A stretch of 64,000 bases of DNA, taken from positions 1 to 64,000 of the forward strand of contig JAFIGT010000034.1 of NCBI GenBank assembly GCA_017849585.1. Direction: 5' to 3'. The position numbers and the translations under genes were made by a program. This stretch comes from Verrucomicrobium sp. Its GTDB lineage: Bacteria > Verrucomicrobiota > Verrucomicrobiia > Methylacidiphilales > UBA1321. The notes beneath the pieces are model-generated. The model was not told the DNA's origin. It worked only from the letters and a program-made list of their open reading frames with translations, and did no database searches. Position 1 is the stretch's first letter; every line of letters starts with the position of its first letter. Of this stretch, positions 1 through 8,221 are shown piece after piece.

Positions 1-2
1 GA

Positions 3-95
3 CGTAAAAGAGCGAAGTCGGCCCAAGTGGTTTTCAAAAACAATGGCATTGCCTTAGATCGCGCTATGGATCTTCAAGCTTTGCTGAAGGAGTGA
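3..95 (+). CDS. C-terminal end of an unidentified protein (partial)
   Basis: The third forward frame is open from the window edge for 30 codons and ends in TGA. The tail reads ...NNGIALDRAMDLQALLKE, a charged helical-looking end. Too little is visible to recognise a family. The strong hairpin that follows (120-161) fits the end of a transcription unit. It could equally be a chance open stretch. Confidence 0.25.
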   Translation, partial: RKRAKSAQVVFKNNGIALDRAMDLQALLKE

Positions 96-119
96 ACTCT
101 TTGAGAAAAACTCACTTTT

Positions 120-161
120 GGCGGAGGACTTCTTTTGCGTCCGCGCAAAAAGTCATCCGCC
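120..161. terminator. Long imperfect hairpin at the left edge
   Basis: An 18-20 nt inverted repeat (arms 120-139 and 144-161, loop TCCG) has outer arms GGCGGA/TCCGCC and inner arms TTTTGCG/CGCAAAA. It lies downstream of the partial left-edge frame. It has no long T tract, so termination is an inference; it could also be a palindromic repeat element. Confidence 0.4.
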
Positions 162-206
162 AAATAGAAGAGGATTCTCAAGAAAATCATTTCCTTGAGC
201 GGGGGT

Positions 207-224
207 TGGGGGCAGCGCCCCCCA
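207..224 (-). terminator. GC-rich hairpin directly after glk
   Basis: The bases TGGGGG and CCCCCA pair around a short loop immediately downstream of the glk stop codon on the minus strand. It lacks a T tract, so it is only a candidate terminator or mRNA-stabilising hairpin. Confidence 0.35.
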
Positions 225-1199
225 TTAAGCCATCGCGGCGCGATGGGCGGCACCGATGAGCGCGGTCTTGGAATTCAAGATCACCTTCACGGGCATTTTT
301 TCCAGAATCGGGCGCATTCGGCCTTTGGCTAGGAACGCATTCAGGAAGAGGGGCTCCTGCAGTTTGGAAAGAATACGCGGCGCGATGCCGCCGCCGATGT
401 AGAGACCGCCGGTGGACATGATCGTCAGCGCGAGATTCCCGGCCTTCACGCCGTAGTAGGTGACGAACAGATCCAGCGCTTGTTCGCAAACCGGATCTTT
501 TTTCGCCAGTGCCGTTTGTGTGATGACTGCGGCCGGATCGTTGGCCTGCATTTCCTCACCGAGCCAGCACGGTTCCGCTACGCCGCTGCGTTGGCGGAGA
601 AATTCGTAGATATTAACCTGACCCTGGCCCGAGAGCAGACGTTCCCAGCTCACATGGCCGAATTTTTTATGGAGATGCAGGAAGAGTTCCGTGTCCAGCT
701 CGCTCGTCGGCGAGAAATCCACATGACCACCCTCGCAGGCGAACGGGCGGTGATCCATGCCCACCCAGTAGAGACCCGCCTCGCCGAGGCCGGTTCCGGC
801 GGAGATCAGCGCCATATTACCGACCGCGCCCTTTTGGCCGATCTGCAACGTGCAGAGTTCATTGGGCCCGAGCACCTTGATGCCGCTGGCGTTGGCTTCC
901 AGATCGTTGATCAGCAGGGCCGGGGCGCCATCGAGTTGCGCCGAGAGCGTACTGGATTCCACCACCCAAGGCAGGTTCGTGGTATGGCACACGCCATTGA
1001 TCACTGGCCCCGCGATGCCAAAGCAGGCGCGCAGGATGTCCCAGTTTTTACCCTCGAGAAATTTCGCGACGATCTCGCTCAGGCTGGAATAGTCGCGGCT
1101 GTGAAAAGTTTCCTGCGCGACAAGCTGCAGCATGCCGCTGGAGCGGTCATAGCCGGCGAGATTGACCTTTGTTCCACCAATATCGCCCGCGAGAATCAT
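225..1199 (-). CDS. glk: Glucokinase
   Basis: A 324-residue protein of the bacterial glucokinase family (Glk type, ASKHA fold), which phosphorylates glucose with ATP in the cytoplasm at the entry to glycolysis. The phosphate-1 motif AGDIGGTK is at residues 4-11, the catalytic aspartate lies in LINDLEANASG (about D99), GTGLGEA is at 135-141 and the sugar-binding EGGHVDF at 156-162. Length is normal for the family. It is followed by a GC-rich hairpin, and a small single-span membrane protein lies just upstream on the same strand. A ROK kinase is less likely because the ROK cysteine cluster is absent. Confidence 0.93.
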   Translation of the reverse strand: MILAGDIGGTKVNLAGYDRSSGMLQLVAQETFHSRDYSSLSEIVAKFLEGKNWDILRACFGIAGPVINGVCHTTNLPWVVESSTLSAQLDGAPALLINDLEANASGIKVLGPNELCTLQIGQKGAVGNMALISAGTGLGEAGLYWVGMDHRPFACEGGHVDFSPTSELDTELFLHLHKKFGHVSWERLLSGQGQVNIYEFLRQRSGVAEPCWLGEEMQANDPAAVITQTALAKKDPVCEQALDLFVTYYGVKAGNLALTIMSTGGLYIGGGIAPRILSKLQEPLFLNAFLAKGRMRPILEKMPVKVILNSKTALIGAAHRAAMA

Positions 1200-1241
1200 G
1201 AATGTACGTCCTGAGAGAAAAGACTGAGGTAAGGGAAAAAG

Positions 1242-1430
1242 TTATTCGAGCCAGTTGAGCAGGTTCCAATTGTTCACGACCATCACGAAGATGCCGAGGC
1301 CCACCAAAAAGACAACCAGTAGGCCGACGGCGCCCGCCCCCAACAGGACGAGTCGCGTGTTCAAATCCAGCGGCTCCTTCTCCGGATCATTGTCAACCGC
1401 AGGGGTGGCGATGGGTAGGGGATTGCTCAT
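1242..1430 (-). CDS. Small single-span membrane protein
   Basis: A 62-residue protein with a polar, acidic N-terminal third and one hydrophobic segment (VLLGAGAVGLLVVFLVGLG and on), ending in ...NWNLLNWLE. An in-frame TTG at 1445 would add five residues, but the ATG at 1428-1430 looks more natural. It lies 42 bp upstream of glk on the same strand and may be co-transcribed. Function unknown. It resembles the 54-residue membrane peptide at 10280-10444 only in size and layout. Confidence 0.55.
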   Translation of the reverse strand: MSNPLPIATPAVDNDPEKEPLDLNTRLVLLGAGAVGLLVVFLVGLGIFVMVVNNWNLLNWLE

Positions 1431-1604
1431 AGGGGATAAGCTCAAACTGGCTCAAGCGCCGGGAAATTCAAGAGTAAATCGAGTAGCAGAAAATCGAATG
1501 AATCGCAGGAATCAAATCACGGTTTTCTAATGCATGGGGAAAGAATACCCGAACGGCGCCAAAAGATTTATGAGTTGTCGCAGTGAAATTGCTGCCCTAG
1601 AAAA

Positions 1605-1625
1605 GAGGTTTACTCACGTAACCTC
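1605..1625. other. Inverted repeat just before a secreted-protein start codon
   Basis: GAGGTT and AACCTC pair around a short spacer and end 9 nt before the ATG at 1635. It could be a hairpin in the mRNA leader or a protein-binding palindrome. No Shine-Dalgarno is visible between it and the start. Confidence 0.3.
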
Positions 1626-1634
1626 TATTTCGCT

Positions 1635-2387
1635 ATGAGCCATCGTCTTTTCTCCTGTCTGGGAGCCGCCATTTGCCTGCTGGCCGGATGGAGCCCGATT
1701 TACGCGCAAACGGCCCCGGACTCTCCCGTCGCGGCTCCGGTTCCGGCCCTCGTGCCAAGCCGGGAGTTCGTCATTGTGAGCGGCGGTCCAGCACTCCGCA
1801 CCTTCGAGCGCGACAAGCGTGCTTCGCACGACAAGTATTGGGGTAATTTTATCGACTCGGCACTGCTGCGTTTCAAACAGCTTCAGCCGCAATTGCAGCC
1901 CGGAGAAAAAATCACCTGGCTTGTCTACCGGCCCGGTTATCGCCAACGCGGGGCGGAAATGGTGACCGACTTGCTCGATGAAGTGGTGGCGCGGGCCAAT
2001 AAGGCGGACGTCAACCTCCTCTGGTTTGATCGTGCGCCGCAAGTGGTCAATTACCTCAATCGTGGCAAGGACCGCAAGACCACTCCTGTCGTCTTGTTTG
2101 AATATTTTGGTCATTCCAACAAGGCGTGTTTCCTGTTCGATTACAGTAACGATGTGGATGGCATGTCGGTCGATTATCTGCATGTGCGTGATCTCTCCGA
2201 TATTAATCAGAATGCCCTGGCCAGCGACGCCACGGCCAAGAGCTGGGGTTGCCATTCGGGTGAACTCTTCAGCGCCTCGTGGAAAAAGCGTTTCGGCACG
2301 CCGATGGAAGGGGCGATTGGAAAGACCGATTACTCGCGTGGCGGATTACCCTTTCTCTCCAGTCAGGGAGGTCGTTGGAACCAATGA
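1635..2387 (+). CDS. Secreted protein with a caspase-like (clan CD) His/Cys pattern
   Basis: A 250-residue protein with a Sec signal peptide (hydrophobic core about 8-20, cleavage near IYAQ-T), so exported. A hydrophobic strand VVLFEYFGH ends in His160, and a second element AKSWGCHSG carries Cys206. This spacing recalls caspase-like and CHAT folds, where a strand ends in GH(G) and a later one in AC/GC. That fold call is by eye only; no family was recognised with certainty. The stop overlaps the next start by 4 bp (ATGA), so the two are translationally coupled. It may be a secreted peptidase or an inactive relative. Confidence 0.6.
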   Translation: MSHRLFSCLGAAICLLAGWSPIYAQTAPDSPVAAPVPALVPSREFVIVSGGPALRTFERDKRASHDKYWGNFIDSALLRFKQLQPQLQPGEKITWLVYRPGYRQRGAEMVTDLLDEVVARANKADVNLLWFDRAPQVVNYLNRGKDRKTTPVVLFEYFGHSNKACFLFDYSNDVDGMSVDYLHVRDLSDINQNALASDATAKSWGCHSGELFSASWKKRFGTPMEGAIGKTDYSRGGLPFLSSQGGRWNQ

Positions 2388-3136
2388 AAAATTTCTTTGT
2401 GACTTCATCATTTAGTAAGTGGAGTGGCGTGCTGCTCCTGACGGCCCTCTGGCCGCTGGGCGGCCTGGCGCAGAATAACGGTGCGATTATTCAGGAGACG
2501 GCCCCGGCTCCCGCGACAGTGTCTACTCCGGCGGAAACTCCCGCTGCCGTACCGACGGCGACGGAAGCGGCTCCAGCTCCGGCCGCAACCACTGAGGCCA
2601 CGCCTGCGCCGCAGGCAACACCAACAACGCCGGCTCCCGCCGCCCCCGTGGCGCGTCCGGTGGCGGTGCCGGTTCCTGCTCCGCGAGCCGTGCCGGTGGT
2701 CGTGAACCAAGCGCCCCCCGCCAAACGTTTTGGCGACGGGGTTACTTACATCGGCCACCGATATTTCGAGGAAAAGGGCGGTGGCTGGGGCTGGATCAAG
2801 AAAGAGGGCGATTCTTGGGGTTCTGCCAAATGGGTGGCGATTCAGGAAGACCCACTTCGTGGCATTCTTATTCCCTCGCGCAAAATGGGTGGCCGTTCCG
2901 CCGACCAGGATTATGAATACAAATTGACTGGCTGTTTTTCCGATAAGATTGCCTACGATCCGCATCTCGACGAAACCATGCCGGTATTCGTTCTCGAAAG
3001 TTACCAGAGCCTCGGTCCAGCCAAGCCGCTCGATCGCAAGCCGGGACCACCCATGCGGTTTACCCGTTCCAAGAAAAGTCGTGCTTCGTCGCGCGAGGAT
3101 CGACCGGTTCCCGCACCAGACGGAGACTCGTTCTAG
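2384..3136 (+). CDS. Secreted protein with Pro/Ala linker and unknown C-terminal domain
   Basis: The start ATG overlaps the upstream stop, which fixes it despite a longer open frame upstream. The 250-residue product has a signal peptide (SGVLLLTALWPLGGLAQ), a low-complexity Pro/Ala/Thr linker of about 100 residues, then a compact aromatic- and glycine-rich domain (VTYIGHRYFEEKGGGWGWI, two Cys not visible as a pair) and a basic tail. The linker suggests a spacer that holds the domain away from a membrane or the peptidoglycan. Function unknown; probably acts with the caspase-like partner encoded upstream. Confidence 0.7.
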   Translation: MKNFFVTSSFSKWSGVLLLTALWPLGGLAQNNGAIIQETAPAPATVSTPAETPAAVPTATEAAPAPAATTEATPAPQATPTTPAPAAPVARPVAVPVPAPRAVPVVVNQAPPAKRFGDGVTYIGHRYFEEKGGGWGWIKKEGDSWGSAKWVAIQEDPLRGILIPSRKMGGRSADQDYEYKLTGCFSDKIAYDPHLDETMPVFVLESYQSLGPAKPLDRKPGPPMRFTRSKKSRASSREDRPVPAPDGDSF

Positions 3137-3176
3137 TGTCTATATGCACAATTAGACACTCATTCGGAATACGATC

Positions 3177-3785
3177 ATGAATCTTCGACCGCTCGATTGG
3201 CTCGGCTGGCTGCTAGCCATAGCCCTCTGCGTGGGTTTTTTCCTGCCTTGGCTGAAGATGCCTTATCGCAAGGAAGCCCCGCGCGGCCAGAATGCGGCGA
3301 CGTTGGTGAAACGACTTACGACTGATTCCAATCGTCCTCTCTGGCAAGAGTATTTTTCCATCACGCCGGAAGAATGGCAGCACGCGTTGCAGAACGCGGG
3401 CATGGGAGTATCCGGGGTGGAGATTCCCCGCGCGTTTCAGGGCGGGGGCCATCGCCTCGATGCCGCGATGGTGAGCGCCTCTGGTTTGCTTGGCGAGGAA
3501 CGGCAGGCGGACCGTGCGATGTTGGTGCTGGCATTCCCGGTGCTGGCAGTGCTCTCAGCGGCTTTCATTACGCTCGTGACGAACAAACTGGGATTGCTAT
3601 TGCCCCTGTTGGCGGACGCGGCTCTCTATGGCCTCACGCGTTACCAGTTGAACACGACATCACTCGAACGTTTGGCGATGTCGATGGATTTGGGACTTGG
3701 CCTGTGGCTGTCACTCTATGCGCTGCTTGGACTGATCGTGGTGCTTCTTCTGCGCTTGCTCCTGCCGGCTCACACGCAACTCTGA
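3177..3785 (+). CDS. Four-helix membrane protein, function unknown
   Basis: A 202-residue protein with one N-terminal transmembrane helix (LGWLLAIALCVGFFLPWL), a roughly 85-residue extracytoplasmic-looking loop, then three more hydrophobic helices near the C-terminus ending RLLLPAHTQL. It follows the two secreted proteins by 40 bp and precedes an MFS transporter by 48 bp, so the four genes may form one operon. No family was recognised. Confidence 0.65.
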   Translation: MNLRPLDWLGWLLAIALCVGFFLPWLKMPYRKEAPRGQNAATLVKRLTTDSNRPLWQEYFSITPEEWQHALQNAGMGVSGVEIPRAFQGGGHRLDAAMVSASGLLGEERQADRAMLVLAFPVLAVLSAAFITLVTNKLGLLLPLLADAALYGLTRYQLNTTSLERLAMSMDLGLGLWLSLYALLGLIVVLLLRLLLPAHTQL

Positions 3786-3833
3786 TTTTATGCTTTCATC
3801 TGCCACCATGCTAAACCGCCCCGGGGTTCCTTT

Positions 3834-5216
3834 GTGAGCGAGACTCCCCGACCCCGCTCCTCGTTTCGCGCGGTACTAGGCGAGGCGAATTTCTTTCGCC
3901 TCTGGCTGGGGCAAATCATCAGTTCCATTGGTGACCGCTTTTATCAATTCGCCCTGCTTAGCGTCGTGCTGGGCATTCACCAGAGCATGGGTGTGGGCAA
4001 GGAAAGCGCGCGCGTGATCTTTGCCGGGATGTTGCCCGGACTGATCTTTGCCCCTTGGTACGGATGGGCGGTCGACCGTTTCTGCCGCCGCTCGGTCATG
4101 ATCTTCACCGATCTTGTCCGCGCGGCACTGTGCCTGTTGCTCATTTATCTCTGGTACGGCGGACATCATCAGGTCTGGATCTACACGGTTGTCTTTTTCA
4201 TGGGAGCGATGAACGGTCTGTTCATTCCCGCGCGGCAGGCCGCGTTGCCGCAGCTCATTCGCGATGGCCGGTTGATCACCGCCAACGCGCTCATCGCGCT
4301 CATCGGTGTGATCGCCAGTCTTGTCGGCTCAGTTTTTGCGGGCATGACGGTTTCCATCTTCGGCGCGCGCAGTAGTTTTTACATCACGGCAGCCGGATTC
4401 ATCGCTTCCGCCTGGTTCATTTTCCGCATTGATTCTCCGCTACGACCCGACCCGCATCCCACGGGCGAACCGATTCAGCAAAACTGGAAGGAGCTTACGG
4501 CCGGATGGCATTTGCTGCGCCAGATGCCGGAGCTGCTCGGATTGGTTTTGCTCAACGGTCTTTTCGCCTTCACCAGCGGCGTCTTTCTGATCACCGTGCT
4601 CGAGCACACCGTCCGCTCTGTCGATCTTACCTTGGTGCACCAGATGACCGATTGGCTTGTCGCGGTGCTGACACCCATTTCACCGAAGCCTCCGCGTTTT
4701 GATAACATGATGGTGCTCGGCTTCGGCGTGCTTTTCGCCTGCGTGGGAATTGGATTGAGCTTGGGCGTCTGGTTTTGTGGTAAATCGAAGCATTGGTCGC
4801 ACCTGAAAGGCCTGCCCTATTTCGGTTTGTTGTTACTCGGCATCGGCATGGTTGGTTTCGCGCATCTTGCGACTTATGGTCCGGCGTTGATCGGCTGCCT
4901 TGGCCTTGGTTTTCTCGCCGCCATCATTGCCATTCCCATTGATGCGCGATTGCAGCATGAGGTGGGCGATTTGCACCGGGGTCGCGTTTTCGCCCTGCGC
5001 AATATGGTGACGACGTTGTCCTTCCTCATTGCGCTGGGGATAAATCTGGATGGCCGACTGCTGCAGTGGCGCGGGGCCACGCAGGTCATACAAGATCTGG
5101 GCGTTGCCGTGACAATTGCTGGAGCCGTGCTCGCCTTCACGCAGGGACGAAAGCTGCTTACGCTCTGGTCCTCGGAAAAAAAAGGAGCATCTGCGGCGGA
5201 AGTGCCGCGCTCCTGA
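3834..5216 (+). CDS. MFS transporter (MFS_3-like)
   Basis: A 460-residue protein with about 12 hydrophobic helices. The N-terminal FRLWLGQIISSIGDRFYQFA and the loop WAVDRFCRRSVM match the major facilitator branch that includes EntS- and LplT-like exporters. The start is GTG; the nearer ATG at 3808 is out of frame and stops at once. Substrate cannot be read from the sequence. It ends 20 bp from a convergent gene. Confidence 0.8.
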   Translation: MSETPRPRSSFRAVLGEANFFRLWLGQIISSIGDRFYQFALLSVVLGIHQSMGVGKESARVIFAGMLPGLIFAPWYGWAVDRFCRRSVMIFTDLVRAALCLLLIYLWYGGHHQVWIYTVVFFMGAMNGLFIPARQAALPQLIRDGRLITANALIALIGVIASLVGSVFAGMTVSIFGARSSFYITAAGFIASAWFIFRIDSPLRPDPHPTGEPIQQNWKELTAGWHLLRQMPELLGLVLLNGLFAFTSGVFLITVLEHTVRSVDLTLVHQMTDWLVAVLTPISPKPPRFDNMMVLGFGVLFACVGIGLSLGVWFCGKSKHWSHLKGLPYFGLLLLGIGMVGFAHLATYGPALIGCLGLGFLAAIIAIPIDARLQHEVGDLHRGRVFALRNMVTTLSFLIALGINLDGRLLQWRGATQVIQDLGVAVTIAGAVLAFTQGRKLLTLWSSEKKGASAAEVPRS

Positions 5217-5235
5217 TCGACGGTCACGTCAACAA

Positions 5236-6045
5236 TTACGCGGGCTCTTCGACCACCGGATTGGCGAGCGTACCGATCTTCTCGATCTCCACTTCCACCT
5301 TGTCGCCGGGCTGGAGGTAGACCTTCGGATCGCGGCTCATGCCCACGCCTGATGGCGTGCCGGTGAGAATGACCGTGCGCGGGGCAAGCGTCGTGCTGCC
5401 GCTGAGGAATTCAATGAGGGTGGCCACATCAAAAATCATGTCGTTGGTGCGGCTCGACTGCATGGTCTGGCCGTTTAGTCGGGTGGAAATGGCGAGGTCG
5501 TTCGGATTGGAAATTTCATCCGGTGTGACGAGGCATGGACCGAGCGGGCAGAAGGTATCGAATGTCTTCGCGCGGCACCATTGACCACCGCTCCACTTGA
5601 TCTGCCAGTCGCGGGCGCTGACGTCGTTCGCCGCCGTGTACCCGATCACATACTTGAGCGCATCCTCACGCTTTACGTTTTTGCATTGATAGCCGATGAC
5701 CACGGCCAGTTCGCACTCGTAATCGACCCGGTCGCTGCGCAAAGAGCGGGGGAGTTCGATTGGCGCGCCGGGATCTTGCACGGCGGTCGGTGCCTTCAGG
5801 AAAACGACAGGCTGTTCCGGGATGGCCGCCTTGGTCTCTTCCGCGTGGGCGCGATAATTGAGTCCAATGCAGTAAATGGCTGAGGGCTCCACCGGGGCGA
5901 GCAGGGCATTGGGAATGACGCGTTCGTTCGTAATGCGGCGGTCGCCATAGTAGGGGTCGCCGCTGAGGGCGAAGAAATCCTTGCCGTTATCGGAAGTGGT
6001 GAGTCGTATCTGATGCTGCTCGTCGCGAACACGGTAAATCTTCAT
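5236..6045 (-). CDS. Fumarylacetoacetate hydrolase family protein
   Basis: A 269-residue cytosolic enzyme of the FAH superfamily. GLNYRAHAEE (61-70) supplies the usual active-site residues, and the metal ligands are E110 and E112 in YECELAVVIG and D141 in NDVSARD. TGTPSGVG near the C-terminus is the conserved glycine loop. Family members hydrolyse or decarboxylate acyl-pyruvates in aromatic or sugar-acid breakdown; ureidoglycolate-lyase-type and 2-keto-3-deoxy-fuconate hydrolase-type relatives have the same layout. The gene is isolated, so the substrate is undetermined. Confidence 0.85.
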   Translation of the reverse strand: MKIYRVRDEQHQIRLTTSDNGKDFFALSGDPYYGDRRITNERVIPNALLAPVEPSAIYCIGLNYRAHAEETKAAIPEQPVVFLKAPTAVQDPGAPIELPRSLRSDRVDYECELAVVIGYQCKNVKREDALKYVIGYTAANDVSARDWQIKWSGGQWCRAKTFDTFCPLGPCLVTPDEISNPNDLAISTRLNGQTMQSSRTNDMIFDVATLIEFLSGSTTLAPRTVILTGTPSGVGMSRDPKVYLQPGDKVEVEIEKIGTLANPVVEEPA

Positions 6046-6204
6046 GGATTAACAAGTCTCCCTTGCCGCTAAAATTAGCACAGGGATCTTGCGTTTTGCC
6101 ATGCATTTTCTTGCGGATGCCCCGTCAGGGTGAAGTGGAGCCGGTCCATTAAGACTTGCAGTGAGGGCGGGTCTGGCCTTTTCTCTTTCTGTTTACCACC
6201 ACCT

Positions 6205-7437
6205 ATGAGCCAACTGCCACGGATTGGAATTTATCTGGATACTTGGGATTTTGGAGGGATCGCGACATTTTGCGAGAACCTGGCCAACGGTCTCGCCGCA
6301 CGTGGCCACGAGGTCACGATCGTTTTGGCGCGCGATTTCAAGCAGAGCGATGACTCGGCCCGCGCTGCGTTTGACGAGATGAATGCGACCCGCTCGTTCG
6401 CGCTCGAAATCCTGCACATCAAAAACTGGCCGCGCCGCCAGCGAATGCTTCGCGGCGTGGAGATCATCCGCGCGAAGAAATTCGATGTGCTGTTCATTAA
6501 TAATTTCGACTCGTTGCTGCCGTGTTTCAATACCCTGGCCGCGTCCACGCGACTGATCAGCATCGGCCATGGCGATCACAGCCATTGCTACGCGCAGTTC
6601 CTGGCCACGCAATATTTCGTGCATCGTCATATCGCCATCTCGCGGGAAATCCTCTCGCATTGCCGCGAGCTTTGCCCGCCCTCCTATCGCGACAAGGTGG
6701 TGCTCCTTCCGCATGGAGTGGCCAGTCCGAGTGTGAGTTTCAATCGCCCCTCCCGCGAGGGCGAGGCGGGACCGCTGCGCGTCTGCTTTTGCGGTCGTTT
6801 CGATTTCACGGATAAACGCCTGCAGGATCTGCCCACGGTGTGGCGTGCCTATCAACGGCGCGGCGGCACGGGGCGGCTCACGCTCGTTGGCGAGGGCGAT
6901 GTGCGCCGCTGGCTGGAGGAACAGTTCGCGAAGGAGATTGAGTATGGCGAAGTGATCTTCACCGGTCGTCTCTCCGGCGCGGCGCTGTCCGAGGCGCTGG
7001 CCAATCAGGAGATTTTTTTGAGCCTCTCGAATTGGGAGGGGCTCGGTCTCGCCGCCATTGAGGCCACCCTGCACGGAGCCTATCCGGTGCTGAGCGCGGT
7101 CCGGTCCGGTCATCGCGATATTGTGGACACGCTTGGCTTCGGCACGCTCTGCCCGGTCGGCGATACGGAAGCCTTTGCGGAGGCGTTGCGCCTCGCGGAG
7201 AACCAGCGGACGCAACTGGCTACCAGTCGCGCGGCGCGAGCGCATCTCGCGGCGCAGCAATTCGGCATTGAACGCATGGTGACTGATTATTCCACGCTGG
7301 CCGAGACAGTGGTCCAGGAACCCTTTCGCACTCCGGCCCTGCATTTGGGCGAGGTGCGGGGCACTCTCGGTTTGCTGGAGCGTTGGAAGGGAAATCTCTT
7401 GTTTAAACTCAGCCGTCGTTTCCGCAAATCGACATGA
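6205..7437 (+). CDS. Glycosyltransferase family 4 protein
   Basis: A 410-residue GT-B fold glycosyltransferase. The acceptor half begins RIGIYLDTWDFGGIATFCEN and carries the glycine loop. The donor half has a glucan-type signature E-x7-E in NWEGLGLAAIEATLHGA. The ATG at 6205 is chosen because upstream in-frame sequence from a GTG at 6130 does not look like the family. The stop overlaps the next start by 4 bp (ATGA). It probably builds a surface glycan; the sugar donor is unknown. Confidence 0.85.
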   Translation: MSQLPRIGIYLDTWDFGGIATFCENLANGLAARGHEVTIVLARDFKQSDDSARAAFDEMNATRSFALEILHIKNWPRRQRMLRGVEIIRAKKFDVLFINNFDSLLPCFNTLAASTRLISIGHGDHSHCYAQFLATQYFVHRHIAISREILSHCRELCPPSYRDKVVLLPHGVASPSVSFNRPSREGEAGPLRVCFCGRFDFTDKRLQDLPTVWRAYQRRGGTGRLTLVGEGDVRRWLEEQFAKEIEYGEVIFTGRLSGAALSEALANQEIFLSLSNWEGLGLAAIEATLHGAYPVLSAVRSGHRDIVDTLGFGTLCPVGDTEAFAEALRLAENQRTQLATSRAARAHLAAQQFGIERMVTDYSTLAETVVQEPFRTPALHLGEVRGTLGLLERWKGNLLFKLSRRFRKST

Positions 7438-8159
7438 ACACCGCCCTTGTCACCGGAGCGGGCAGTGGACTCGGCGCAGTGCTCGCCCAACGACTGGCCG
7501 CGAGCGGATTCGCTGTCGGTGTCCATTATCGCTCGAGCGCCAGCGGCGCGGCAAAGGTGGTCGCTGCCATCGAGAAAGCGGGTGGCCAAGCGCGCGCCTT
7601 CAAGGGGACCATCGATACCCAGCGCGGAGCGGCCACCTTGGTGCAGAAGGTGACGAAATGGAGCGGCGGTTCGCTCGATGTCTTGATCAATAATGCCGGG
7701 GCCTATACCGGCGCGCGGGTCGAAAAACTGAGTGAGGCCGATTGGCTGGCGGGCTTCCACAGCACCGCGAGTGCCGCGCTGTTCACCACGCAAGCGGCGT
7801 TGCCGTTCCTGCGGAAATCGCGTCGCACGGGCGGCGCGCGCATCGTGAATCTTGGCGACGGCAATTGCGAGCATCTCACCGCCCGCACGCTCGCGCTCGG
7901 TTATCACGTGGGAAAAGTTGGCGTCGTTTTGCTGACCCGCTCCATCGCGCAAGCGGAGGCGAAGCACGGGATCACCTGCAATCTGGTCTCGCCGGGGTTC
8001 CTCGAAACCAGTGTGGGGCTCCCGCCGAAAACGGAAATTCCCGCAGGCCGGTTCGGCACTGCGGCCGATATCTGGAACGCCGTGGAATTTCTGCTGCGAC
8101 CGGAATCGTCCTACCTGACCGGCTCGAATCTCCGTGTGACCGGCGGTTGGCAGGGCTGA
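7434..8159 (+). CDS. Short-chain dehydrogenase/reductase
   Basis: A 241-residue SDR with the NAD(P)-binding motif TGAGSGLG at 7-14, NNAG at 87-90 and catalytic Y157-x3-K161. The usual catalytic Ser about 13 residues before Tyr is missing: the strand reads VNLGDGN, placing Asp142 nearby. Pteridine reductase/FolM-type SDRs also replace this Ser by Asp, so a pteridine reductase is possible, but the spacing differs by two. It is translationally coupled to the glycosyltransferase upstream. The last two codons and the stop lie inside a 46-nt repeat shared with the mntR end. Confidence 0.85.
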   Translation: MNTALVTGAGSGLGAVLAQRLAASGFAVGVHYRSSASGAAKVVAAIEKAGGQARAFKGTIDTQRGAATLVQKVTKWSGGSLDVLINNAGAYTGARVEKLSEADWLAGFHSTASAALFTTQAALPFLRKSRRTGGARIVNLGDGNCEHLTARTLALGYHVGKVGVVLLTRSIAQAEAKHGITCNLVSPGFLETSVGLPPKTEIPAGRFGTAADIWNAVEFLLRPESSYLTGSNLRVTGGWQG

Positions 8160-8196
8160 GCCCTGCACCCCGTAACGCTTCGCCACGGGTGGAAGT
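8151..8196 (+). repeat. 46-nt dispersed repeat, copy A, covering the SDR stop codon
   Basis: It begins CAGGGCTGAGCCCTG, a 6-bp stem whose three-base loop is the TGA stop of the SDR gene, then continues to GGTGGAAGT. It matches 28191-28236 at 43 of 46 positions in the same orientation. Both copies supply the final Gln-Gly codons and stop of the preceding gene. Confidence 0.8.
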
Positions 8197-8221
8197 TCAT
8201 GTTGATTACATTCTCCGGCGC

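Noticed and set aside
7287-8186. Minus-strand frames starting MAKRY[GW]VQGSAL at 8186 and 28226
   Set aside because: Their shared N-terminus only reflects the 46-nt repeat read backwards; both run antisense to real genes.
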